A DNA stretch of 64,000 bases from Bettongia penicillata ogilbyi (lineage: Eukaryota; Chordata; Mammalia; Diprotodontia; Potoroidae): assembly GCA_023548195.1 (NCBI GenBank), contig JAJHZJ010000009.1, forward strand, positions 2,585,501 to 2,649,500. Reading direction: 5' to 3'. The position numbers were made by a program, and so were the translations under genes. Below the pieces are notes generated by a model that did no database searches, was not told the origin of the DNA, and saw only the letters and a program-made list of their open reading frames with translations. Positions within the stretch are counted from its first letter, which is position 1; each line of letters starts with the position of its first letter. Of this stretch, positions 33,665 to 45,329 are shown piece by piece.

Positions 33665-33970
33665 AATTTTGTGTCCCCCAGTGCTTAGTGCTCATACTTT
33701 ATATACGGTAGGAATTTTATACAAATTAGTTGGCTGGATAGATGGATGAAAGGCTCAATGGAGGAGATCAAAAGGAGTGAAATGACTTGCCCAAGATCAT
33801 ATTGAGTTAATAATAGATCTAAAAGTAGAAACTTTTGTTCCTATTGGGTGATTTGAGTCCTTTGCTCTTTTAAATCAATAAAGTTAACAAGTTATTACTA
33901 AGCACTTTGAGTGTTCTATGAAGTTGGGGATATAACTATATAAATCCCTCTTAGGGACTTTAGCCCTGGA
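33665..33970. mobile_element. L2 tail scraps, both orientations
   Basis: 33665-33735 reads like a sense L2 end (CCCCCAGTGCTTAGTGCTCA), and 33875-33970 like an antisense one (TTATTACTAAGCACTTTGAG). Between them are about 130 bp with an antisense SINE core (ATGACTTGCCCAAGATCATA). Confidence 0.5.
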
Positions 33971-34224
33971 GACCCTTGTTACTTTTTCATATCCAGTATG
34001 GCTGTTCTGGATAAACAAGTCCCCATTGGTGAAACACCATTACAGACAATGCAAGGATTAGAAATCCACAAACAAGGCAATCAAACAGCAGCAACACACA
34101 CTCATATATATATATATGTATCCTTATGCATATATACATATAAAATGAACAAATAAAATAGTAAAACCCTTCTTGGCCCAGTTGTGCATGGATAAAAATA
34201 AGCACAATCTCTTATGTCTCTTGA

Positions 34225-34440
34225 TATGGTAGATAGAATAATGATGAGGACAGCGAACTTGGAATCAAAACACCTGAATTCAAATCCTGGTACTCTGATA
34301 CCTACTAGCTGTGTGACCCTTAGCAAACCTCTTATGCTACCAGAACTTCCATATCCAAATGGGCAAAATGAAGGCAAAAAAATACATGAATGACAAATTT
34401 CACAAGGCTGCTGTGAGGAAAGCATTTACAAATATTCAAA
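34225..34440 (+). mobile_element. MIR-type SINE
   Basis: Head GATATGGTAGATAGAATAAT, B box GAATTCAAATCCTGG, core TGTGTGACCCTTAGCAAACC, 3' half CACAAGGCTGCTGTGAGGAA. A TA-rich simple repeat (34101-34140) lies upstream. Confidence 0.75.
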
Positions 34441-34714
34441 AGTAAGTCCTTTTCCCTTCCAGATTTCAAATATCCATGATTCCATCATTATGTATACTCC
34501 TCTCTGAGAGTTTATCACTCTTTTATTAGCAGACTGTTTTACTGAGTTGATCGAGTAGGAAAGACATCCCCCTTTTGGCCAAATCTCTGGTGAAGAGCCT
34601 CTATCCACTTAGCAGGTCTTAGCGACTAACAATAAACATAAAATCTGTTGCTAAGCTGATACTTAATGTCTGTACAGCCTGGCAAGACTAGTCAAGTTTT
34701 TGTTCCTGTGATTT

Positions 34715-34890
34715 CTCCAATGAACACCTCCCCCACCCCCGCATCATCACTACCCTATATGTATTATTTTCCCTTATTAGAATATAAGCTCCTTGAGGAC
34801 AAAAACTGTCTTGTTTTTGTATGTGTGTTCCCTCTCTTCAGCACAACACTAAGCCTTATAGTGAGCATTTAATAAAAGTTTTTTGTATCT
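34715..34890 (+). mobile_element. L2 3' end
   Basis: ATTAGAATATAAGCTCCTTG, AGGACAAAAACTGTCTTG, AGTGAGCATTTAATAAAAGT. Clear sense L2 terminus. Confidence 0.85.
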
Positions 34891-35125
34891 ATTCATTCAT
34901 GTAACTTAGGTATGGATCAGGATCTTGGGACTACTGTCTTCCCAGGACTATATTCTTACTTTCCTAAATTTGAGTTTACTTTTGGCTCAGCCCCTACTCC
35001 TAATTTTTTTTTCTCCTTTAAGAGTCATCTGTTTGAAAATCACTTAGATGTTTTGCAATAGCAAAAAAAAAAAAACAGTTTCATTAGGGAGAAGATATAA
35101 ATGTGAAACAATAATAGGCAAAGCT

Positions 35126-35126
<1 letters not shown>

Positions 35127-35161
<35 letters not shown>

Positions 35162-35178
35162 CACTACTACCACTACTA
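35127..35178. repeat. (ACT)n microsatellite
   Basis: About 17 ACT units, with CCACT interruptions near the 3' end. It abuts the antisense CORE-SINE at 35178-35345 (AAAGTTTGCAAAGCACTTTA, TTTTACAGATGAAGAAACTG). Confidence 0.95.
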
Positions 35179-35345
35179 GCATTTATATAAAGCTTTAAAG
35201 TTTGCAAAGCACTTTACAAATATTAACTCATTTTATTCTCACAACCACCCTGGGAAGTAAGTTCTGTTATTATCTCCACTTTTACAGATGAAGAAACTGA
35301 GGTAGGCAAAGGTAATATAGACTACATTGGCTATAACTTCCAACC
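35178..35345 (-). mobile_element. CORE-SINE, antisense
   Basis: GCATTTATATAAAGCTTTAA, GCAAAGCACTTTACAAATAT, TCTCACAACCACCCTGGGAA, TTTTACAGATGAAGAAACTG. The tail half is well kept; the head half is missing. Confidence 0.8.
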
Positions 35346-35880
35346 CAAGGTCAAAGTTGCCTCAAGAGGGGAAAAAGAAAGTGAAAGTTTGACTGAAGGT
35401 CTCTCACAGCACTTTCACACTTACCATAAATTAGAATAGGACAGATAAGGGAAGGAAGAGGCTAGGTAATAATTGATTGCAGTTATTTCTGTAAGAGGCA
35501 ACAAGGTTCTGGACTGGGATGGTGTGAGTGAGATTGGAGACAATAACTTTTTATTTCTCTCTTTTTTCCACCAATCAAAAGCAGAATGTACAAACATGGC
35601 AGTTGATTAGTGAAGAAGAAGGAGGGGTCAACTGTGACACCAAGGTTTTGTGCCTGGCTGACTAAGAGAATAGTGACCCCCTCAAAAGCAATAAGGAGAT
35701 CAGAATGGGGAACAGGTTTTGAGGAAAAGAAGTCAAGTTTCATTTGAGATAAGTTGAGCAGAAATATGGAATGCTTAATGAATCTGTATAGCATCTCTGG
35801 GTAGACTTAATGTGAGGTGTGATAAGGAACTCTTATATGGAGATACTCACTCTACCACTGAAGGATAGGATCTTCATTGC
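35345..35880. other. Unassigned, no gene seen
   Basis: A 103-codon minus frame here (35483-35794) has no recognisable domain; the region is low in repeats but shows no splice or promoter pattern. Its complement partly resembles an L2 body (TCAAGTTTCATTTGAG), weakly. Confidence 0.3.
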
Positions 35881-36030
35881 AGTTTATAGTCTAGACAGTT
35901 ACCTAGATTACTGAGAGCTAAGTGACTTGCGTAGGATCACACAGACAATATATATTAAAGGTGGAACTTGAACTCAAGTCTTCCTTGATCCAAGGCCAGC
36001 TCTCTATTTACCATGCCACACTGCCTCTCA
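35880..36030 (-). mobile_element. CORE-SINE, antisense
   Basis: CTAAGTGACTTGCGTAGGAT, CACACAGACAATATATATTA, GGAACTTGAACTCAAGTCTT, then the head complement ATGCCACACTGCCTCTC. Confidence 0.75.
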
Positions 36031-36149
36031 TATAGGTGTTTTACTGCTTCCTTACATTAGTAATGTATAGTTAAAATAATTAGCTTTGATGTCAAAATTT
36101 TAAAAAGGATAACTATATAAGAAAGGGGAGACATGGGAAGATGGCAATT

Positions 36150-36665
36150 GTTTTAAAAGGATATAGAAATTGTGGGGTTGCCCAACAACTGGGCGATGGA
36201 CTACTACTGTGCTGTAAGACGTGATGAATTTGATCTTCGAAAAATACAAACTTGTATGAAATAATGAAGAGGGAAACGAGAAGAGTCAAGAGAATGTTGT
36301 ATACAGTAACAGCAATGTTGTAAGAACAACTTTGAACAAATATGTCACTTTGACAATTTCAATTAGCTACAAAGGACATATGAAGGAGAACTTTGCATCT
36401 AGAGAAAGAAGTTTGCTATAGAACCATGGATAAAATGATTTTACACACACACACATGCACACACATATTTGTGTTTAATGCTAACCATCTTGAGGGTAGA
36501 AAGGCAGGGAAGAAAAAAATTTATGATAATTTTATTATATATTTAAAAGGAATAGAAAATTGTACGTAAAAGATTGCAGTTTTATGTGCAATCATCCTTT
36601 TTTATTATACTATGTTATGGAAATGCTTGTTTTATTCCATAAATTAAAATTTTAATAGATAAAAA
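36150..36665 (+). mobile_element. L1 3' end, same subfamily as 10.9 kb
   Basis: GACTACTACTGTGCTGTAAG (ORF2 C-terminus), GAGAATGTTGTATACAGTAA, ATTAGCTACAAAGGACATAT, CATCTAGAGAAAGAAG, a CA repeat (36446-36470) and ATAGAAAATTGTACGTAAA before the A-rich end. The shared 3' UTR with the 10.9-kb copy (both read TTTTACACACACA then TTATTATACTA or similar) defines one subfamily. Confidence 0.8.
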
Positions 36666-36674
36666 TTTTTTAAA

Positions 36675-37290
36675 AAACAATCTGGAGATCTTAGAGGACT
36701 GCAAGCTAACAGTTAACAGTGTCATGTGGCCACCCCAAAAGCTAATGTGATTTAAGGCTGCATTAAGACAGGCATAGCTACCAGAAGTGAGAAAGTGAGA
36801 GCATCATTTTATTCTTTCCTTGTCAGATCTCATATAGAATGTAATATTCAGTTGTTGGCATGTCAGTTTAAGGATATTAATCAGCTGGAGAATGTCCAGA
36901 GGAAAGCAACCAAGAAGTAGAAGAGCCTTAGGTTCATGATGCATGAGTAATTGGTCAAAGAAACTGGATATGTTTATCTTGGAGAAAGTATGATTCAGGG
37001 GAGACACGATAGTTGTAGTCAAGTATTTGAAAGGCTACCATGGAAAGGATGTCCCAGAGAGCAGACACAGGAAAAATGAACAGAAGTTGAAAATAGGTTT
37101 GATTTTGGGAAAAACTTCTTAATTATTAGAACTGTCCAGAAGCGGCTTGGCTCAAGAGAAGGTCAGTTCTTCCTTCAAGAAGAAGCTGGCTGACCACTCA
37201 TTGGGTATGATATGGTGGGGATTCCTTCTTGTATTGGTTGAACTGGATGACCATTGATTGAGCTACCTTCAAATTCTGTGATTCTGCAGC
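36675..37290 (+). mobile_element. CR1-like LINE 3' region to its terminus
   Basis: ACTGCAAGCTAACAGTTAAC, GCTAATGTGATTTAAGGCTG, GGAGAATGTCCAGAGGAAAG, GGATATGTTTATCTTGGAGA, then TGAACTGGATGACCATTGAT and the end AATTCTGTGATTCTGCAG, as in CR1 3' UTRs. The L1 tail abuts its 5' side, so the L1 probably inserted into or beside it. Confidence 0.85.
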
Positions 37291-37294
37291 CAGA

Positions 37295-38440
37295 ATAGGA
37301 GGGATTGCCTAGGAAAGCAGACAGGGGTTAGAGGTTACAGTGAATATAAAGAAGGGTCTTAGGAGGGATGAGGGCACAAAGCAAAGGTCAGGGAGGGATA
37401 AGGGGAGGGAGATGAGAAAAGGTACCTTCAGAATAGAGATGGTGACCAGGGATATGATGTCTTCTGGAGGAAATCAGGTTTCTGTAGCTGCAAGAAGGCA
37501 GAAGGAGCATGAGAGGAAGAGTAGATGCTCAGTAAGCTTTTGTGGAATTTGAATTCAAATACCTGGTATTACAGGGAAGTTCTGAGTGAACGAGCAAAAA
37601 AATGACTATGGACTTAATGTGCCTTCTCATTATTTTTTGGTAGGGTCTAGTTGGAAACCTAAGGAGAAGCCAGAAGTGATGGTCCTGTGGCACCCATGTG
37701 GAGAAAGAATCAGCAGGATAAGAGATGAGCACGCCGGCTGCCTTATTTTCAGAATAGCTATAAAGGCTACGCTACATCTGGTGCAGGCTTGACCACAGCT
37801 TGGGATGGAGGAGGGTGCTGATTCTTAAACCCTGGGCAAGGTTTGCTCTGAAGTTAAAGTCATGCTGAGGAAGTCGATCAATCCAGGGAAGAAATGGCGT
37901 TGAGGTACAAGGTTACAGGAGGCAATAATCCAAAAGCCATAAACTGGAGAATCTGGCTAGAATCCAACAACCTAAAGGATTCAAAAATCAGGAGGGACTG
38001 GTTCTCGGAGAGGTTGGTTAGTCCAGAGCCCTTACCGTTTGCTCAGCAAGCTTGTGTGGCATTCTTGCAAGAGAAGCCTAGGGTCTCAAATCATCTTTTG
38101 TCTGGATCTGCATATGCTTCATGGCTCTGCCTTGGAGTATGTTCGTCATCCTACCCCCTTCCCTCTCCCCTTTTACTAAAGACTATCCTCAGCCCGGAAG
38201 ACTTCTTGTTTTACGCTTGGAAAACTTATAAAGGTTCTAGACAGATTCTCATCTGCCAACCTAAGGTTTATATACTTCTCCCATCGACCAAATAGTAAAT
38301 AATCCTGCATTTCCATTGAGAATCTATAATCTTCATCAATGTGAATCCTTCCCAACCATTTACCAACATCAAACCAAGAGTGGGCTTTGGGCAGGTGTGT
38401 TTCAAGGTATGTATATGCCTTTTGGAGAGTAACAAATACC
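37295..38440. other. Unassigned; longest unexplained plus frame
   Basis: No repeat family recognised. Holds an open frame of 133 codons (37894-38295, start ATG in AAATGGCGTTGAGG) whose product has no domain, signal peptide or membrane segment that I can identify. Two TATAAAG motifs (37759 and 38229 area) and an AT-poor 5' half could fit an old LTR, but no TG..CA ends were found. Not called as a gene. Confidence 0.3.
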
Positions 38441-38444
38441 ATTT

Positions 38445-38790
38445 CTATTTGTATCCCTAGCACTTAGCACAGACAGCACTTTACACATTTTGCTTTGGAG
38501 CTGTTTCAGTAATGTCCAACTTTTTTGTGACCCCATTTGGGATTTTCTTTTCAGAGATACTGGAGTGGTTTGCTATTTCCTTCTCCAGCTCATTTTATAA
38601 ATGAGGAAACTGAGACAAACAGAGATAAGTAGCTTACCCATAGTCACATAGCTAGTAAGGGTCTGGGGTCACATTTGAACTCAGGCCCTTCTGACTGCAG
38701 GGCTGGTGTTCTATCCACTGTGCCACCTAGATGCCCACTTTGTACATAGTAAATTCTTAACAAATTCTTCCTTCATGCATTAAATCATTT
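38445..38790 (+). mobile_element. L2 tail split by a SINE
   Basis: Left half ATCCCTAGCACTTAGCACAG, right half TTTGTACATAGTAAATTCTT. The antisense MAR1-like SINE between them (38488-38735) is flanked by CACTTTACACA (38477-38487) and CACTTTGTACA (38736-38746). Confidence 0.8.
38488..38735 (-). mobile_element. MAR1-like SINE, antisense, with TSD
   Basis: Tail complement TGTGACCCCATTTGGGATTT and AGAGATACTGGAGTGGTTTG, then CAGCTCATTTTATAAATGAG, B box complement ACATTTGAACTCAGGCCC and head complement CCACTGTGCCACCTAGATGC. TSD 9/11. Confidence 0.92.
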
Positions 38791-39145
38791 TTCATCCACC
38801 CCAAATTTCAGGATGACTTTGCATGCCTTCTGTATTCTCCACCTATTGATGAATTATCAATACAGGGGCAAGGACTGTGAGTGTAGGAATATGATGAGGA
38901 TACAAGCTGTACCTAATTCAAGGAAAAGAGTATGTTGTAGGTGGGTTTGTGAATTGGGTTATTAAAGCAAAGTTTAATTACAGATAGTAGAGAGATGCAA
39001 GTGTCTTAGTGGGAAGAAACATGGCAATGGAATTCCTATTCTTATATTAGGGGTGGTATACAGTGATGAAGTATATCAACTTTCTACTTTCAGGGTAACA
39101 AATAGAGTGGTTCAAAAATAGATGAAACACTGGAAGATGAGGTCT

Positions 39146-39148
<3 letters not shown>

Positions 39149-39184
<36 letters not shown>
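39149..39184. repeat. (GT)n microsatellite
   Basis: About 17 GT units, pure. Flanking sequence unassigned (38790-39440). Confidence 0.97.
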
Positions 39185-39185
<1 letters not shown>

Positions 39186-39439
39186 TATGTAATGAGAAGC
39201 AGGAATGGGTGAGGCAGAGAATATTTGTTAGGAACCACTGAAATCTGCATTTGCTACTTTAGTAAATGGAATATTGGCTGAAGGAAATTGAACCCAGAGG
39301 GAACATTCATGTTTCCATGGTGAGGTTAGCTGGGAGAGAAAAGCCTCATAATCTAGGCTAACCACAGGAAGATGTTGAAATGTCCCTATGATGATGCAGT
39401 GGCATAGGGAAGAGAGAGGCGATGTAACAGGATGAAGAC

Positions 39440-40815
39440 AGAGCATCATCCACTTGGCCTGTCCACTCCCATTAGATGGCCGAGAACAGCTGCTATTTCT
39501 CTCTTCTCACATCCAATACCTGAAAGCAGTTATATCAGATGATTTCAAAGTGTTGTCTAAGGCTGGTGACCTTCAGAATGGCCATCCTTGTCCTAAAGCA
39601 TCCACTTTAAATGTGCAGCACTATCAAGGTCAGAGAACCTAGCATTCAGGGAAACAAGAGCAATTATCTCAAAACCAGCAGCAAGGGGAAATAGAGTGGG
39701 TTGCTCTCCGTAGGTAAATGGAGCTCTTTCATTCCCTTTTGCCTCTTGTGTTTCTGTTTGCTAAATAAATTAAGCCTTGTTCCACCTTCATTGCAGACAG
39801 ACTCTACCACCCAGCAAAATAGAAGGAAGGCTCAAGGAAGCAGTAGTAAGAATGTTTTTTTTTTAAAGTGGTAGGTCCCATTGTCTTATACACTAATACA
39901 AATAATATACTATAATAATAAATATACAACATACAAAAATGTTATATAACAACATAAATAACATAAAGTAATTTGTCTTATATTCTTGTCATATAGAAAG
40001 GGTTACTGTTTAGATATGGGTTGGATTAGATGATCTCTGAAGTCAACGCTAAGTTCTGTGATTTTATGTGTCGCTAAAATGTCTGAATTTTTAAGAAAGA
40101 AGGAAAGAGCAAATTCCAGCAATGGTAGATCAATGATCATTGTATATTTACGTATTAATGGGTCTCTGATCTCACTGGAGCAGGTTCCCCCTCCACTGAT
40201 GCAAATCACAATTTATCCAAGCTTTTACATTCTGTAGAACTCTTGTACAAATCCTCCACACAGTGTACTAAGAACCCTTCTCTACCTCTCTTGGCATTAC
40301 ATGGATACAATGGACCATCCATTGATCATCCCCTACTTTGACTGCATGAATATCCCACCTTCGTTTTCATACATACACCTCCCTGATGACATCCTTACCT
40401 GTTTTTGCTATGTGTTTCAGCCGACTTACCCACCATGAATCTCTCTATTGTCCTTTGTGTGATTCTCAACTTTAACTGAGTAGTGAGTGTGGTGTTCTAT
40501 TTCTCTCAGCCACACAATATTACCAAAAAAAATAAAAGGACTTACTTGAAGAAGGAAAAGATGCACCTTTGTTTCAGAGGAAAATTTGGGGTCATTGAGA
40601 GCACTAAGCAACTTCCAAAGGCAATCTAGCCCACACTCCCCTTCCTACTACTTTCTAGAACTTTCATTATATTTCCCTGGAGAAATGTGTTCATGGGTGT
40701 GTGCATGCATGTATACATGTACATGTTATGTACATACACATATATGTGTATATACATGCATAGACCAGTTTTGTGGATTGTCCATCCAACTGAATATTAT
40801 AATCTAGACAACAGG
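39440..40815. other. Mostly unassigned, no gene seen
   Basis: 39440-39640 is repeat-free and starts CCCATTAGATGGCCGAGAAC with a CAGCTG E-box. 39885-39970 is TA-rich. 40005-40075 is a sense SINE tail (GATTAGATGATCTCTGAAGT). 40695-40760 is a GT/AT purine-pyrimidine repeat that makes two spurious frames. Confidence 0.4.
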
Positions 40816-40940
40816 CATTTTTCATCCACTTTTTTTCCTATGTGGATAATTAGGCTGAACTTTTTCAAACCATTATACATCTCATTTAGAAAGTTCTGAA
40901 ATTTCCTAGGTCCTGAAGCTACAATGAAATTTTAAAATGA
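40815..40940 (-). mobile_element. RTE fragment, antisense
   Basis: TTAGGCTGAACTTTTTCAAA, CATCTCATTTAGAAAGTTCT parallels 13345-13400 (TTAGGTTGACCTTTTTGGAG, GATCTCATCAAAAAAGTCTC), i.e. the RTE segment just after the RT catalytic box. Short. Confidence 0.55.
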
Positions 40941-41894
40941 ATAATTAAATAGATGCCTTGTGAGCACTTAAAAATATAAGCCATGATCATTAAGAGGCAG
41001 AACAGTTTTACTAAGAATAGTGAATAGCAAAGTAACCTCATTTTCATTTTGATAGGATTTTTAATCAAACAGAGTCAAGGAATGAAATAGACATAACATA
41101 ACTAGAGCTCAGAAAGACATTTTGACAGTCATGATATTCTTCTGGACAAGGTGAAAAATGGAATGGGAAAGTGGATTTATCATAGTTAATTGAAGATCAT
41201 ATCCAAAGTGTGAAGTAGATTAATAGGCCAAAGCTAACTTGGCAAATGAATTTGATATATTTAAATAAAATATTGATTCTGAAAAATGGGAGATGGAGAA
41301 GAGAACAGAAATCAACACAGACTAGCACCACTTCCTAAGGAAATGTATCCAAGATAAATCAATGGTGAAAACAAGGAGACCAAAAGAGCACAGTAAGTCA
41401 GAAACTACTTGATGTTCTCAATGAGAGATAGGCTAGCAAAGGGCAATGTCAATTTAGAATATAAATGTGTTTGTAAAAATCTTACAGAGGAGATAGTGGG
41501 AAATTATATGCAACATCACCTAATAAAACAGCAGGAAACAGTGGAGGAGAAAGTAAGTTTGCAGAAATCATAGCGAGTGACTTAACTGAACCAGATCTTA
41601 CAGAGAACAATTAGGGATGAAACTGGAAGGACAATAAATACACCAAAAAATGGAAATGATGTGTTAAAATTTCTTTTTAACTTTCCTTTTTTTTTCCACT
41701 TTAATGACATAAGAGCTGCTACATTTGGACATTAATTTCAAACTCCCCAATCTGCTTCATGAGGAAATAGAAATGGCCCTAAAGAAAACAAATTTAGGAA
41801 AAGTAACTGAATTACAATAAGTACATCCAGGAAAGATCATTCTGTAGGCAATACAATTTAGAGAACATTGATGAATCAATTCTTCAAATAGCTT

Positions 41895-42125
41895 TAAAAG
41901 GGTTGTTATTGTTCAATTATTTTAGGGGGTTTTCTTGGCAAAGATACTGAAGTCATTTGCCATTTCCTTCTCTAGCTCATTTTACAGATGAAGAAACTGA
42001 AACAAATGGGGTAAGTGACTTGTTCAGGGTCACACATTCAGTAAATGTCTTAGGTTGGATTTGAACTCAGAGGAGGAATCTTCCTGACTCTAAACCCAGT
42101 GCTTTATCCACTGTGTTACCTAGCT
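41895..42125 (-). mobile_element. MAR1-like SINE, antisense
   Basis: GTTCAATTATTTTAGGGG, TTTCTTGGCAAAGATACTGA, CAGCTCATTTTACAGATGAA type segment (CTAGCTCATTTTACAGATG), GGATTTGAACTCAGAGG and CCACTGTGTTACCTAGCTGG. Confidence 0.9.
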
Positions 42126-42862
42126 GGAGAGTATGCCAAATACACAGGGGGGAAATATAACAGACTTTATTATTACCAAAATAAGCTAACAAGAAAAATA
42201 TCAAAAATGTATTGACCTACATATGCCTGCTATCCCACCTCTATAAAGTCTTTATGAGGATAATCTATACATGAAGAAAAGGTGTACATGACCAAGTTTT
42301 GAAAAGGGAATATGTAGGCCTTTGAAATAATATTCATTAGCAAACCACATTTTAATAGGTACACAATTTACTGGGAAAGAATGGGGAATGCAAACTCCCA
42401 TTGTGTTTACTGTTTTCTGACTATTAAAAAAGCATTTGATCCTGCAGAACAAAGACTCCCTCCCAACAATGTGTTCACAATGTACACATCAAAATCATCC
42501 AAAACTCAGTCATCCATTCACTAAGCACCTATTAAGCGCTTACTATGTTCAAGGCACTGTGTTAAGCACTGGATTCCTTGAAAGATGTAACAACAGATAA
42601 ATTTGGGCAACTATCAACTGATTATTAATATCAAGTGAGGCATAAAACAGGGAGACATATGCTCATTAAAGGTGTTTGCCACTGTCATGGAGAATGTCCA
42701 AATAGAAGAGGAATTCCCTCCAGATGCTCCTGTTTGCAGATGACATTGTGCTCACTGCACAAAGTCTTGGAACGTTGTAGAGGCTTTCCTAAATAAGATC
42801 CGTAACCGTTCAAGAATTCATAGAAGCAAAACCAAATAAATAAAGAATGTCTATTGTTAGAC

Positions 42863-43057
42863 CAGTGGTATCCAACCCAAATTGAATCAGGTTCACTAAA
42901 CCATACATACGGATCCCTGAGGGCCATATAATGACTTAGTAAACCAAATATTAACATTATCTATATTCTATTGTATTTAAATTTATTTTTTAAATATTTC
43001 TCAATTTACATATTGATCTGGTTTGTACTGTAATCAATTGGGTCTTTGAAGCCTCTG
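42863..43057 (+). mobile_element. hAT-type MITE, family B, copy 2, with TSD
   Basis: 195 bp, starts CAGTGGTATCCAACCC and ends TTGAAGCCTCTG. Inside: AAACCATACATACGGATCCC, TATTAACATTATCTATATTC. Flanks TGTTAGAC (42855-42862) and GTTTAGAC (43058-43065) agree in 6 of 8 positions, the 8-bp TSD size of hAT elements. It lies in the RTE copy. Confidence 0.8.
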
Positions 43058-43489
43058 GTTTAGACTAAGATGTGCAATTGGGAGGATAACTTGTAGAGCT
43101 CATCTATCCGGGCACATATCTTGGACAGATACTGAAGGTGGTCCATGAGGTAGTCCCAGAATCAAATAGGAAGTGTTGAAAAATTAGGTTTGCCTTCAGG
43201 AAATTGCACTATTCTTTGGAAGACACCAATCTTCTCCCTGAAACAGGCTGTCTTATTAAAATCAATATTCTTCCAGTGATGTTATATATCTGTGAATCAT
43301 GAAACACTGCAGCCTCTGAAGAATTCAAGCTGAGCATCACCTAAAGGGTAATGGGGAGTCATGTGATTGGAATGAATAGGCTGGAACTCATTATAAATGA
43401 GGAATTATGCAAGATAAGTGGTGTACAGGATGACAACAGAGAAATCTATAACTAGAAAAAAAATGATGAGCTAGTCATATAGCAAGAAT

Positions 43490-44690
43490 AAGGAACAATA
43501 ATTATTTACCAAAATAGGGGATACAAATGACCGCTATAAAAGAAAAAACAGACCATTTCAAGCACATGATTTGAAAGACTTTTACATAAGCAAAATCAAT
43601 GCAGTGAGGGTAAGAGGGGGAAACTGTTGAATGAGGAAAAGCATCTTTATCAAATATTTCTGATAAAGATCTGATATCAGGGCATCTGGGTGGATAGAGC
43701 ACTGGTTCTACAGTAAGGAAGAACTTAGTTCAAATCTGATCTAAGACACTTACTAGATATATGACCCTGGGCAAGTCATTTGACCCATATTGCCTCAAAA
43801 AAAAGGATCTGATTTCCAAGATATATAAGAAATTAACACAAATATGTAAGACCAAGAGATATTCTCTAACTAAATATATAAATAGTTCTCAAGAGAAAAT
43901 TTGAAAGTTCTTAACCAAATGAAAGATCACTCCATACTATTTATAAGAGAAATTCAAAGTAAAACAACTCTGAGGATTCACCCCTCAAACAACAAGTTGT
44001 CAAAGATGACAAAAGATGATAATAGTTAACATTGCCGGGATTGTGAGAAGACAGGATTATTAAAACACTCTTTGTAGAACAGTGAATTGATTCAGCTTTT
44101 TTGGGGAACAATTTAGACTCATGTTTTAAAAAGTAATGGAAAGGTTCATATCCTTTAACCCAGAGATCCCTTGCTAGACATATACTCCAAGGAGGTCAAA
44201 GAGGAAAAAAAAGAGGGAAAGCCCTCATAATGCCAAAATATTGATAATGTTCCCTTTTTGTGGAAGGAAAGAACTGGATACAAAATTGGTTCCCAGTGTT
44301 TGGGAATGGCTAAATAAGTTGTGATTCACAGATGTAATGGAATATTAGTGTAATTTAAAAAAAAAAAGAAATATGATGAATTGAGAGAAACTTGAAAAGA
44401 TTCATATGAAATGATGCAGAAAGCATCAAAAAGAATCAGAAAAACAATGCATACAGTAATTACAACAATATAAATGAGAAAAATAATAAAAACAAAATGG
44501 AATACTATGTAATTATAATGATCAAGCTTGACTAGACAGGTGTTGTTGGAGGGATGGGAAATTATGGGTATGGAATGTTGAACTCTATCAGACATGGCTG
44601 ATGTGTTTGTGGATTTTCCCAAACTTTTTTTCCTTTTGAAAAAGAAAAAAAACAAAGAAAGACTTCCTCAGTGAGGATATATTCAGGAAT
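43490..44690 (+). mobile_element. L1 ORF2 C-terminal part and 3' UTR, split by a SINE
   Basis: GACTTTTACATAAGCAAAAT, then GATTTCCAAGATATATAAGA, AAAACAACTCTGAGGATTCA, TGGGAATGGCTAAATAAGTT, GATGTAATGGAATATTAGTG follow the marsupial L1 ORF2 end. The 3' UTR contains TGGGTATGGAATGTTGAACT and TCAGACATGGCTGATGTG before an A-rich end. Frames are broken throughout. Confidence 0.8.
43676..43805 (+). mobile_element. tRNA SINE without tail, inside L1
   Basis: GGGCATCTGGGTGGATAGAG head, GTTCAAATCTGATC, TATGACCCTGGGCAAGTCAT core and a poly(A) end. Flanked by the 8-bp repeat GATCTGAT (43668-43675 and 43806-43813), which is continuous in the L1 sequence. Confidence 0.88.
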
Positions 44691-44984
44691 GAATGTTATG
44701 TAAAAACAAAAGGAAGGTATCAATAAAACATTTTTTAGGAATAAGAGAATAACACTGGTTAGTCTTGTGTTTCATGAAATATCAATAGATCTAGGGAAAT
44801 GCCTGCAGCATGTTGGGTGAACAACCTGTGGCTAATTTGTGAAAAGACATAAATAAGATACATCCCCATCTTCCCTGACCTACTTAGGAAGCCTTCCCTT
44901 GTAATAAAGAGTTAAACAAAAGTTCGGTAAAACCAACAAAAACAACAGGCATAATCAAGGATGGTGTGTAATCTACTTTATAGG

Positions 44985-45310
44985 AAAGAATATCTACATC
45001 AATTAGAATACTGGAGAATTCTTCTGGTGATGTAGATTTGTGTGTCATAGAATATAATTTTGAAAGAATTACAATTTCAAGTCACCTAATGGGTAATGGA
45101 AAGGTGTATGGTGGGTTGTAATATATTACCAACAAAAAGGATACATGTACATGAAAAAGTGGCATAAAATATTATCAGAGAGATGTATGACTTAAAAAGG
45201 AGGTGAGCATGCACACATGGTCATGAGATGATGCAGGGAAAAAATCCCTATATGCTGAGTTGACCTTGATGTAAGATTTTGGGGAGGACATGGAAAAGGG
45301 TTTACAAAGT
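44985..45310 (+). mobile_element. RTE C-terminal fragment
   Basis: Plus-strand remains parallel the C-terminal part of the 43.3-kb RTE: TCACCTAATGGGTAATGG occurs in both (43337 area as TCACCTAAAGGGTAATGG), then TTTTGGGGAGGACATGGAAA as in 6.18 kb. Because it repeats the same part, it is a second copy, not a continuation. Confidence 0.65.
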
Positions 45311-45329
45311 ATGAAAAGGCTTAGAGAGG

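Larger units (their letters stand above)
40980..43490 (+). mobile_element. RTE-clade LINE, decayed, several insertions
   Basis: The linker part (41000-41890) is followed by RT remains: INIK, stop, GIKQGD (about 42625-42655), then KVFATVMENV (42667-42696), the FADD-box region read with a frameshift (CTGTTTGCAGATGACATTG, near 42730), and downstream FRKL (near 43190), LYICES, AASEEFKLSIT and SGVQDDNREIY (to about 43455). Interrupted by an antisense SINE (41895-42125), an antisense L2 tail scrap (42505-42575) and MITE B (42863-43057). Inactive. Confidence 0.75.

Noticed and set aside
35483..35794. 103-codon minus frame
   Set aside because: No recognisable domain and no supporting start, splice or conservation signal visible.
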